Shown here: piece after piece, positions 56,872 to 64,000 of the stretch
Numbering within the stretch: position 1 is the first letter of the stretch
How the letters are laid out: each line of letters opens with the position of its first letter
Source of the DNA: Novosphingobium album (ex Hu et al. 2023)
GTDB lineage: Bacteria > Pseudomonadota > Alphaproteobacteria > Sphingomonadales > Sphingomonadaceae
Length of the DNA stretch: 64,000 nt
Reading direction: 5' to 3'
Assembly (NCBI RefSeq): GCF_022832385.1
Contig: NZ_JALHLE010000018.1
Location: 1-64,000 of the forward strand
Made by a program: the position numbers and the translations under genes
The notes under the pieces: model-generated
Databases searched by the model: none
What the model was told of the DNA's origin: nothing
Seen by the model: the letters and a program-made list of their open reading frames with translations, nothing else

Positions 56872-59800
56872 TTGACCAAGTCGGTCGTCACGCTCGATGA
56901 CAAGTACACGCAGGGCTCGGGACAGGTCATGCTCTCGGCGCTGCAGGGCGTCGTGCGCCTGCTGCTCGATCAGGCCCGGCGCGACAAGGCGGCGGGGCTG
57001 AACACGGCCGGCTATGTCACCGGCTATCGCGGGTCGCCGATCACCACGCTCGATGCGCAGCTCTGGGCCCGCGAAAAGCTCCTCAAGGAGCACGACATCC
57101 GTTTCGAGCCCGGCCTCAACGAGGAACTGGCGGCGACCTCTGTGCGCGGGACGCAGCAGCTCGACTGGTACGGCAAGCCCCGCGTCGATGGCGTCTTCGC
57201 GCTCTGGTATGCCAAGGGCGTCGGCGTCGAGCGCGCGGGCGAGGCGATCAAGGCGGCGAATTTCGAAGGCACCCACCGGAACGGCGGCGCGCTGCTGCTG
57301 TGCGGTGATGACCACGCCGCCAAGTCCTCGCTGACCGCGCACCAGTCCGAACACGTGCTGGTGACGGCGATGACGCCGGTGCTCTATCCGGCGACGACCG
57401 ACGAAATCCTGTCCTTCGGCCAGTACGGCTGGGCGCTCTCGCGCGTGAGCGGGCTCTACGTCGGCATTAAGACAGTGACCGACACGCTGGACCTGACGAC
57501 GACAGTCACGTTGCCGGGCCACTCTTTCCCGATCGCGCTTCCCGATTTGTCCGAAGGCACCTCGCCCAATCTGCGGATCGCGATGTCGGCGCTGCAGCAG
57601 GAACAGGCGGTGATCGAGCAGCGTCTGCCGATCGTGCCGCTTTTCACCGCGCTCAATTCGATCGACCGCGTGAGCCACGACGCGCCCGACCGCAAGCTGA
57701 CGGTGGTGAGTGCGGGCAAGGCCTGGCTCGATCTGTGTCAGGCGCTCGCCGATCTCGGGCTGGACGAAGAGAAATGCCGGGCCATCGGCCTGCGCGTGGT
57801 CAAGCTCGGCCTCGTCTGGCCGCTCGACGCCGCGTTCGTGCGGCAGGCCTGCGGCGGCAGCGTCGAAGTGCTGGTCGTCGAGGAAAAGCGCGCCTTCATC
57901 GAGGAGCAGATCGCGCGCCTGTTCTATGGCACCGCGAATGTCCCCGCGCTTTCGGGCAAGCACGCGCCGGACGGGGCCACGCTGCTGTCCGAAATCGGCG
58001 TGCTCGATCCCGGTTCGGTGCGCCGCGCGCTCGTCAGCCGGCTGTCGGCGCTGGGCATGCTCACGGATGAAGCGTCCGCGCGCGATGCGGCGCTGCGCGA
58101 TCTGGAGGGCAGTGCCAAGGCGCTGGCGATCACCGCAATTCGCCCCGCCTATTTCTGCTCGGGCTGCCCGCACAACACCTCGACCGTGGTGCCCGAAGGT
58201 TCTGCGGCGATGGGGGCGACCGGGTGCCATGGCCTCGCCCATTACATGCCCGAGCGGCATACGATGCAGACCGTCTCGATGGGGCAGGAAGGCATGCCCT
58301 GGGTCGGCGCGCAGACCTATGTCGATACGCCGCACATGTTCCAGAACCTGGGTGACGGGACCTATACCCACTCCGGCCTGCTGACGATCCGCGCCGCGGT
58401 GGCGGCGAAGAGCAACGTCACCTTCAAGATCCTCTATAACGATGCCGTCGCGATGACGGGTGGCCAGCCCGCCGAAGGGGCGCTGACGGTCGAGCAGATC
58501 GTCAATGAGCTGGTGACCGAAGGTGTCTCGCCGGTGGTCCTGCTGAGCGAGGCCCCGGACCGTTTCCACGCGTCGAGCCTGCCGAAAGGCGTGCGGGTGC
58601 TGCACCGCGACGAGCTCGATGCCGTGCAGCGCGAACTGCGCGAGCTGAAGGGCACGACCGGCATCGTCTACGACCAGACCTGCGCCAACGAAAAGCGCCG
58701 CCGCCGCAAGAAGGGGCTCTATCCGGACCCCGACAAACGCCTCTGGATCAACCCGGCGGTGTGCGAGGGTTGCGGCGATTGCTCTGTGCAGTCGAACTGT
58801 CTCTCGGTGACGCCGATCAAGACCGAATTCGGCCGCAAGCGCGCGATCGACCAGTCGACCTGCAACAAGGACTTCTCCTGCATCAAGGGATTCTGCCCCA
58901 GCTTCGTCGAAGTTTCGGGCGCGGCGCTGGTGAAGCGCAGCTTCGACGATGCGGCACTGGCGCAGATGGCCGCGAAGTTGCCGGTGCCGCCGGTGCTCGA
59001 CGTGTCGCAGGCGCCGCGCGCCATGCTTGTCACCGGCATCGGCGGCACCGGGGTGCTCACCGTCGGCGCGATTATCGCGATGGCGGCGCATCTGGAAGGC
59101 AAGGCCGCCAAGGTGCTCGACCAAACCGGCATGGCGCAGAAGGGCGGTGCAGTCACCAGCCATATCCGCATCGGCGCGGACACCGACGCGATCCCCTCGG
59201 CGCGGCTGGGTACCGGTCAGGCGGACGTGATCGTCGCCTGCGATCTTATTGTCGGATCGGGCCCTGACGTGCTGTCGCTGGCCCGGCCCGACACACAGGT
59301 GCTGGCGAACGAGGACGTCGTCCCCACCGGTGAATTCCAGCGCAACCGCAATCTGGACCTCACGGCGACGCGGTTCCTGTCGGCGATCAGCAAGCGCGTC
59401 GATCCGGCGAACATCGCCTCGCTGCGGGCGGGGGCTCTGGCGACGCGGCTGCTGGGGGATTCGATCTTCACCAACCTGATGATGGTGGGCTTTGCGGCGC
59501 AGAAGGGCCTGCTGCCGGTCGGCCTCGATTCGATCGAGGAAGCGGTGCGGCTCAATGGCGTGGCGGCAAAGGCGAACCTTGCTGCTCTCACGCTGGGACG
59601 GCTGGCGGCGGCAGGGGCAGACGATCTCTTCGCGCTCGCCGACGCCTCGACGGAAGGGCCCGCTGTTCCGCGCACCTATGCCGGGATCGTCGAAAGCCGC
59701 GTGCGGCGTCTGACGGCATGGCAGAACGAGGCCTATGCTGCGCAATATCGCGGCGTGCTCGATGCCCTGTCCTCGAAGCTGCAGGCGCGCGGCCTGGGCG

Positions 59801-60351
59801 GCTGCGAGGCCCTGATGGCGGAGATCGCGCGCGGGCTCGGCAAGCTCATGGCCTACAAGGACGAGTACGAGGTGGCCCGGCTCTACACCGATCCGGCCTT
59901 CCGCAAGGGGCTGGCCGATACTTTCGCAGGCGCGCCGAAACTGAAAGTCTATCTCGGCGGGGTGCCCGGCCTGAACTTGTTCAAGGATCACAAGACGGGC
60001 CGCCCGCGCAAGTTCGGGATGGGCTCGTGGATCTTCCCGGTCTTTGGGGTGCTGGCAAAGCTCAAGGGCCTGCGCGGCACGGCACTGGATGTGTTCGGTT
60101 ACACCGCCGAACGCCGCATGGAACGTGCCCTGATCGGTGAATACCGGACGCTGGCGGAAGAGATCGTGGACAAGGTTACGCCTGAAACGATGCCGGTTGC
60201 GATCGAACTGGCAGCCGCCGCCGATCTCATCGCCGGGTATGGGCCAGTCAAGGATGCGGGCGTCGAGGCTTACCGTGCGCGGGTGGCGAATCTTTTGCCC
60301 CGGCTCTCCGAAGCACCGGTTCAGTCCGAACGCGTGGCGCAGCTGGCCTGA
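56872..60351 (+). CDS. Fused 2-oxoacid:ferredoxin oxidoreductase (indolepyruvate ferredoxin oxidoreductase family)
   Basis: A giant 1159-residue single-chain enzyme. The N-terminal part (AGYVTGYRGSPITTLD, FEPGLNEELAATSVRG) is the alpha-like domain. The TPP site is GDGTYTHSG at 494-502 followed by NDAVAMTGGQP. Then a ferredoxin-like Cys set: C631, C634, C637 and C643, with further Cys at 664, 670 and 675. The C-terminal gamma domain starts GIGGTGVLTVGAI near residue 720. It oxidatively decarboxylates a 2-oxoacid to an acyl-CoA. The start is TTG with GGGGGA upstream; the ATG five bases before it reads into a stop. Confidence 0.93.
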   Translation: MTKSVVTLDDKYTQGSGQVMLSALQGVVRLLLDQARRDKAAGLNTAGYVTGYRGSPITTLDAQLWAREKLLKEHDIRFEPGLNEELAATSVRGTQQLDWYGKPRVDGVFALWYAKGVGVERAGEAIKAANFEGTHRNGGALLLCGDDHAAKSSLTAHQSEHVLVTAMTPVLYPATTDEILSFGQYGWALSRVSGLYVGIKTVTDTLDLTTTVTLPGHSFPIALPDLSEGTSPNLRIAMSALQQEQAVIEQRLPIVPLFTALNSIDRVSHDAPDRKLTVVSAGKAWLDLCQALADLGLDEEKCRAIGLRVVKLGLVWPLDAAFVRQACGGSVEVLVVEEKRAFIEEQIARLFYGTANVPALSGKHAPDGATLLSEIGVLDPGSVRRALVSRLSALGMLTDEASARDAALRDLEGSAKALAITAIRPAYFCSGCPHNTSTVVPEGSAAMGATGCHGLAHYMPERHTMQTVSMGQEGMPWVGAQTYVDTPHMFQNLGDGTYTHSGLLTIRAAVAAKSNVTFKILYNDAVAMTGGQPAEGALTVEQIVNELVTEGVSPVVLLSEAPDRFHASSLPKGVRVLHRDELDAVQRELRELKGTTGIVYDQTCANEKRRRRKKGLYPDPDKRLWINPAVCEGCGDCSVQSNCLSVTPIKTEFGRKRAIDQSTCNKDFSCIKGFCPSFVEVSGAALVKRSFDDAALAQMAAKLPVPPVLDVSQAPRAMLVTGIGGTGVLTVGAIIAMAAHLEGKAAKVLDQTGMAQKGGAVTSHIRIGADTDAIPSARLGTGQADVIVACDLIVGSGPDVLSLARPDTQVLANEDVVPTGEFQRNRNLDLTATRFLSAISKRVDPANIASLRAGALATRLLGDSIFTNLMMVGFAAQKGLLPVGLDSIEEAVRLNGVAAKANLAALTLGRLAAAGADDLFALADASTEGPAVPRTYAGIVESRVRRLTAWQNEAYAAQYRGVLDALSSKLQARGLGGCEALMAEIARGLGKLMAYKDEYEVARLYTDPAFRKGLADTFAGAPKLKVYLGGVPGLNLFKDHKTGRPRKFGMGSWIFPVFGVLAKLKGLRGTALDVFGYTAERRMERALIGEYRTLAEEIVDKVTPETMPVAIELAAAADLIAGYGPVKDAGVEAYRARVANLLPRLSEAPVQSERVAQLA

Positions 60352-60469
60352 CCGCAAGCCGTGCCGCCGGGGCGGTATGTGTGCGAGGCGGTTTGTTCCT
60401 GCCGGCAAATTGCCGCACGCTCGTGGCGTTCAGGGCGAGTCAGCATGATCGTTCGTGCGGGGAGAGACG

Positions 60470-61282
60470 ATGGACAAGGCGCAGTTTGCAGAGCGGTATG
60501 GCCCATGGGCTCTGATTGCCGGAGCCTCGGAAGGGACGGGCGCTTCCTTCGCACGGCAGCTGGCCGAGAAGGGCCTTAACCTGATCCTCGTCGCACGTCG
60601 CGAAGGGCCGCTGGAACAGCTCGCGCTGGAACTGCGCGCCGCCCACGGCGTGGAATGCATCACCGCGTCGATCGATCTCTCTGCCGAAAATGCTGCGCAG
60701 CATTTGTTGCAGGAGGCCGGGGATCGCGAGGTCGGATTGCTGATTCTCAATGCTGGGGCCGATCCCAACGGTTCGATGTTCCTCGACAACGCGATCGCCA
60801 ACTGGGATGCGCTCGCGATGCGCAATGTCATGACCGTGATGCGCGCAGTTCATGCTTTTGCTGCGTCGATGCGCGAACGCGGGAGGGGCGGGTTGATGGT
60901 GGTGGGCTCGGGCGCCTGCTACGGCGGGCTTCCCGGCATCGGCGTCTATGCCGCGACCAAGGCTTTCGACCTTGTGTTGTGCGAGGCGCTCTGGGCCGAA
61001 CTGGAACCCTACGGCGTGGACGTGCTCAGCTACGTCATCGGCCGTACCGATACGCCCGCGCACCGCGAACTGATGGAAGCGCGGGGCATGTCGATCCCGG
61101 AGGGACTGGCCCATGCTGACGATGTCGCAAGGCTGGGGCTGGCACGTCTGCCGTTCGGTCCTGTCTGCAACTGGGGCGAAGCCGACGACGACGCGATGAT
61201 GTCGGCCACCTCTGCCGCGCAGCGCCGTGAGCGTATTCGCGGCTTTGCCGCGATGGCTGCCGCCTATGCCGCAAAGGACTGA
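60470..61282 (+). CDS. Short-chain dehydrogenase/reductase
   Basis: A 270-residue SDR. Cofactor loop GASEGTGASFARQLAEKG, Arg-rich LVARREG after strand 2 (suggesting NADPH), NAGA, the Ser strand VVGSGACYGG and catalytic YAATK. GGGGAGAG precedes the ATG; a GTG 15 bp upstream is less likely. It starts the second part of the run and is followed 4 bp later by the NTF2-like gene. Confidence 0.88.
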   Translation: MDKAQFAERYGPWALIAGASEGTGASFARQLAEKGLNLILVARREGPLEQLALELRAAHGVECITASIDLSAENAAQHLLQEAGDREVGLLILNAGADPNGSMFLDNAIANWDALAMRNVMTVMRAVHAFAASMRERGRGGLMVVGSGACYGGLPGIGVYAATKAFDLVLCEALWAELEPYGVDVLSYVIGRTDTPAHRELMEARGMSIPEGLAHADDVARLGLARLPFGPVCNWGEADDDAMMSATSAAQRRERIRGFAAMAAAYAAKD

Positions 61283-61286
61283 CGTC

Positions 61287-61790
61287 ATGACGGACACTTT
61301 CGAGCAGATCGCCGACAAGTTCGCAATCACCGAACAGCTCTATCGCTATTGCCGCAGTGTCGACCGGCTCGACGTGCCGCTCGGCCAGTCGGTGTTTCAT
61401 GAGGATGCGACGGCCGACTACGGGCCGACAAGCTTTCGTGGAACGGGACACGGCGCGATCGAGTACATTTGCAAGGCTCACTTGCACATGCTGGCCCATT
61501 CGCATCAGGTGACCAACATTCTGATCGAACTCGACAGTGAACGGGCGGGCAGCGAGGCCTACGTCATGGCGACGCTGCGTATCGAGCAAGAGGGCAAGCT
61601 CAAGTTGATCGAGGTCTGGGCGCGCTATTGCGACCGTTGGTCGAAGCGTGACGGTGTCTGGCGCATCGATCATCGCGATACCGTGATCGATTATGATTCC
61701 GTCCGAGACGTGACGCCCATGAACCACCACGAATGGGCCACGCGCGATCCGCAAGATCCATCCTACACCGCTTTGGGAGCCAACCGGTGA
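61287..61790 (+). CDS. SnoaL-like NTF2-fold protein
   Basis: A 167-residue SnoaL/NTF2-fold protein. It begins FEQIADKFAITEQLYRYCRSVDRLD and has the fold marks FHEDATADYGPTSFRGTGHGAIEYI, HQVTNILIEL and YCDRWSKRDGVWRIDHRDTVIDY. In catabolic clusters such proteins are often dehydratases or isomerases. It overlaps the following LLM gene by 4 bp (GTGA). Confidence 0.85.
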   Translation: MTDTFEQIADKFAITEQLYRYCRSVDRLDVPLGQSVFHEDATADYGPTSFRGTGHGAIEYICKAHLHMLAHSHQVTNILIELDSERAGSEAYVMATLRIEQEGKLKLIEVWARYCDRWSKRDGVWRIDHRDTVIDYDSVRDVTPMNHHEWATRDPQDPSYTALGANR

Positions 61791-62788
61791 AAGACATCAA
61801 GATTTCCGTTTCGTTCGACATGCGCTCGCCTGATTGGGCGGCACCAACGCCGAACCTCTACTGCGCCGCGACGCAGATGGCCGCGTTCGTTGATCGCATC
61901 GGTGCCGACCAGATCGGCTTGATGCAGCATCACGGATCCGACGACGGCTACCTGCCTCAGCCTTTCGTGTTGGCGGGCGGCATGGCGGCAGTGACCGAGC
62001 GCATCCGCTTCCTGCTCGGCGCAGTGATCCTGCCGCTGCACGATCCGGTTGAACTGGCCGAACAGATCGCGGTGCTCGACAACATGTCGGTCGGGCGGCT
62101 CAGCGTCATCTTCGGCGCGGGCTATGTGCCCGGCGAATTCGCGATGTTCGGCAAGTCGCTCAAGGACCGCGCGAAGCTCATGGACAGCGGGCTCGAGATC
62201 ATGCTGCGCGCCTTGAAGGGCGAGCGGTTCGAATACGAAGGCCGCCCGATCTTCACCCGCCCGCTGCCGGTGCAGGAACCCGAGGATATTATCATGGTCG
62301 GCGGCGGTGTGGCCGCTTCGGCGAAACGCGCGGCGAAGTTCGGCGTCGGTTTCGGGCCGATGAAGGGCGAACTCGTCGATCTCTACCTGTCCGAATGCGA
62401 ACGTCTCGGCCACAAACCGCGCCGGCACTTCCGCCCCCGGCCGGGCATGCCGATGGCGATCCACCTGTGCGAGGATCCGGATGCGGGCTGGGACGCCATC
62501 GCGCCGCACGCCGTCCATGTCATTACCGAATATGCCAAGTGGGCGGAGCAGGAAGGCGATGCGTCCAATTCGCCCTTCAAGGGCCTCACCGATCCCGCCG
62601 TGCTGCGTCATGCGGGGTTGTTCGCGGCCTGGACGCCGGAGATGCTGCTGGAGAAGGTGCGCGGCGTGGAAGGCGGCAATGTCGGTTTCCAGCCCCTGCT
62701 GGGAGGCCTCGCACCGGATGAGGGCTGGAAGAGCCTCAAGCTGCTGGAACAGGTCATGCCCGAGCTCAAGGCGATCATTTCGGGATGA
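61787..62788 (+). CDS. LLM-class flavin-dependent oxidoreductase
   Basis: A 333-residue luciferase-like enzyme. Visible parts: DQIGLMQHHGSDDGYLPQPFVLAGGMAAVTERIRFLLGAVILPLHDPVELAEQIAVLDNMSVGRLSVIFGAGYVPGEF. The start is GTG, overlapping the upstream stop (GTGA). It is a second LLM enzyme in the window, unlike the one at 39.5 kb in size and sequence. It overlaps the dehydrogenase downstream by 4 bp. Confidence 0.87.
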   Translation: MKDIKISVSFDMRSPDWAAPTPNLYCAATQMAAFVDRIGADQIGLMQHHGSDDGYLPQPFVLAGGMAAVTERIRFLLGAVILPLHDPVELAEQIAVLDNMSVGRLSVIFGAGYVPGEFAMFGKSLKDRAKLMDSGLEIMLRALKGERFEYEGRPIFTRPLPVQEPEDIIMVGGGVAASAKRAAKFGVGFGPMKGELVDLYLSECERLGHKPRRHFRPRPGMPMAIHLCEDPDAGWDAIAPHAVHVITEYAKWAEQEGDASNSPFKGLTDPAVLRHAGLFAAWTPEMLLEKVRGVEGGNVGFQPLLGGLAPDEGWKSLKLLEQVMPELKAIISG

Positions 62789-63819
62789 AGGCTGCCGTCG
62801 TCGAGAACGGGCAGGTCCGCGTCCGGGAGCTGCCCGATCCCGAACCGGGCAAGGGGCAGGCGCTGGTGCGCACTCATTCCTGCGGACTGTGCGCGTCGGA
62901 TGCGCATTTCCTCTCGGGCGGACAGAACGTGATCGAACTGTCGCGCAAGATGGGCGGGCCCTATGCCGCGTTGCACTACGAGCGTGCTTTCGTGCCCGGC
63001 CATGAATTCGTCGGCGAAGTGCTCGACTATGGTCCGGGCAGCCGCCGCAGCGTGAAGACAGGGCGGCGCTTCACGTCGGTGCCGATCATGCGGCAGGGCG
63101 GGACTCATGCGGTCGTCGGCTTCAGCCACGAGTGCCCCGGCGGCTGCGGCGAACTGATGCTGCTCGACGAGGATTTCCTGCTCGAGATCCCCGATGGCCT
63201 GCCTGACGATTACGCGGCAATGATCGAGCCGCTGGCGGTGGGGCTGGAGCACGCCCGGCGCGGGCGGCCGGACAAGGCCGATGCGGCGCTGGTGCTGGGG
63301 TGCGGGGCGATTGGCCTCGGCGTAATCGCGGGCCTGTCGATGATGGGCGTGGGCCCGATCGTTGCTGCCGATTTCCATGCCGACCGCCGCGAACTGGCGC
63401 TGAAGGCAGGCGCACACATCGCCATCGACCCGCGCGAAACCGATCCCTACGCCCCGTTGCCGCAATTCGACGGACGGCGCGTCAACCTGATCTACGAGAA
63501 CGTTGGCGTGCCCGGCATGCTGCAGCAGATCATCGAGGCCGCACCGTTCGACGGGCGCATCGTCATGGGCGGCTACTGCATGGAACCGGAGCCGCTTTTC
63601 GTCTTCGCCGCGCAGAACAAGCGGCTCAACATCCAGTTCGCCGGCGGCGAGGAGCCGCAGGACATGGACCTCGCGCTGCGCAGCATTGCCGATGGCCGGA
63701 TCGACGTGATGCCCTGGCTGGGCGGGCGCGTGGGGCTGGGCGGTGTGGCCGGGGCGATCGCCAACCTGTCGGGACCGGGCACGGCGGTGCGCACCGTGGT
63801 CGATCCGCGACTTCTGTAG
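62785..63819 (+). CDS. Zinc-type medium-chain alcohol dehydrogenase
   Basis: A 344-residue MDR protein. The catalytic zinc part is THSCGLCASDAHFL and GHEFVGEV; the Rossmann motif is VLGCGAIGLGVIAGLSMMGVG. The usual four-Cys structural zinc lobe is not evident, only HECPGGCGEL. It oxidises an alcohol or related substrate. It overlaps the LLM gene by 4 bp (ATGA) and is the last gene of the run, ended by a REP-like repeat. Confidence 0.87.
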   Translation: MKAAVVENGQVRVRELPDPEPGKGQALVRTHSCGLCASDAHFLSGGQNVIELSRKMGGPYAALHYERAFVPGHEFVGEVLDYGPGSRRSVKTGRRFTSVPIMRQGGTHAVVGFSHECPGGCGELMLLDEDFLLEIPDGLPDDYAAMIEPLAVGLEHARRGRPDKADAALVLGCGAIGLGVIAGLSMMGVGPIVAADFHADRRELALKAGAHIAIDPRETDPYAPLPQFDGRRVNLIYENVGVPGMLQQIIEAAPFDGRIVMGGYCMEPEPLFVFAAQNKRLNIQFAGGEEPQDMDLALRSIADGRIDVMPWLGGRVGLGGVAGAIANLSGPGTAVRTVVDPRLL

Positions 63820-63835
63820 TTCTCGAACCCCAAGT

Positions 63836-63913
63836 CCGCTCGTCCTGAGCTTGTCGAAGGACGCTCGCACAGCGCCCGGGTTCGACACCCTTCGACAAGC
63901 TCAGGGTGAGCGG
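63836..63913. repeat. REP-like palindromic repeat (copy 2)
   Basis: Inverted copies of CCGCTCGTCCTGAGCTTGTC... (63836-63861 and 63889-63913) lie between the convergent dehydrogenase and SDR genes, matching the pair at 22770. The loop holds about 27 nt. Confidence 0.8.
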
Positions 63914-63933
63914 TGGAGTTTGAGGGTCTGTAC

Positions 63934-64000
63934 TCAGTCCGCCGTCACGCCCGCATCGATATTGATGCACGCGCCGTGGTACGACCGCGCCGCCGGGGTG
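63934..64000 (-). CDS. SDR-family dehydrogenase, C-terminal end (cut by window edge)
   Basis: Only the last 21 codons are inside the window. The reverse strand ends ...YHGACINIDAGVTAD and a stop, the typical C-terminus of a classical SDR (G-x-x-I-x-x-D-G/A-G). It converges on the dehydrogenase. Its cofactor and substrate are outside the window. Confidence 0.75.
   Translation of the reverse strand, partial: TPAARSYHGACINIDAGVTAD

Noticed and set aside
56593..60408. A 1271-codon open frame on the minus strand
   Set aside because: It lies opposite the fused oxidoreductase, which has clear TPP and Cys motifs. The antisense frame is low in recognisable motifs, rich in Arg/His, and is explained by high GC at third positions.

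Overview
The window looks like chromosomal DNA from an alphaproteobacterium of the order Sphingomonadales, most likely Novosphingobium or a close relative. Supporting signs are the high GC content, a DUF4169 gene start at the left edge, an S46 dipeptidyl-peptidase, a Cdc48-type AAA+ ATPase, a DUF4167 gene beside prmC/prfA, a CIRCE-controlled groESL operon, an EcfG-type (GGAAC-N16-CGTT) promoter and many oxidative catabolic genes. This placement comes from gene content, not from a phylogeny. I saw no rRNA, tRNA, CRISPR array, transposase, integrase or phage gene.

Left part (about 1-19 kb), mostly housekeeping and envelope genes: DUF4169 (partial), a HerA-like ATPase, a MobA-like nucleotidyltransferase, a secreted protein, an NTF2-fold protein coupled to a cytochrome c lipoprotein, a MATE exporter, groES-groEL, a serine beta-lactamase-like hydrolase, an Ala-rich lipoprotein, polA, a degenerate RNase H-like protein, two tandem MscS channels, a glutamine cyclotransferase and a Cdc48/VCP-like ATPase. 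A 540-bp gap (18997-19536) has no convincing gene but ends in a strong minus-strand terminator and may encode a small RNA.

Middle part (about 19.5-37.6 kb): a universal stress protein with an FNR/FixK-like site, a LysR regulator divergent from scoAB, an epimerase, glutathione peroxidase, a 3-mercaptopyruvate-type sulfurtransferase, an S46 peptidase, and a long minus-strand block hisS-prfA-prmC / DUF4167 / lnt / metK. A short palindrome in front of metK could be a SahR-type operator. An M61 protease and inorganic pyrophosphatase follow on the plus strand.

Right part (37.7-64 kb) is mainly accessory catabolism. An AraC-headed minus-strand group (AraC, amidohydrolase_2, SDR, LLM flavin oxidoreductase, HSL-type hydrolase, SDR) faces a divergent alpha/beta hydrolase. 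A DUF1326-DUF2182 pair, a Tat-exported deaminase-like protein and a one-domain WYL protein follow. Then come a fumarylacetoacetase-family hydrolase and a GabD-like dehydrogenase (minus strand), divergent from a tightly packed plus-strand run: aldehyde dehydrogenase, SDR, cytochrome P450, MDR reductase, DUF2889, a giant fused 2-oxoacid:ferredoxin oxidoreductase, SDR, NTF2-like, LLM flavin oxidoreductase and zinc-type alcohol dehydrogenase. The right edge cuts an SDR gene.

The right-hand 13-kb run is the best candidate for an undescribed system. The order hydroxylation (P450), alcohol/aldehyde oxidation (SDR, ADH, ALDH), double-bond reduction (MDR) and CoA-linked 2-oxoacid oxidation (IOR-like) suggests degradation of a hydrophobic alicyclic, terpenoid or aromatic substrate. 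That reading is inference; the substrate cannot be read from the sequence.
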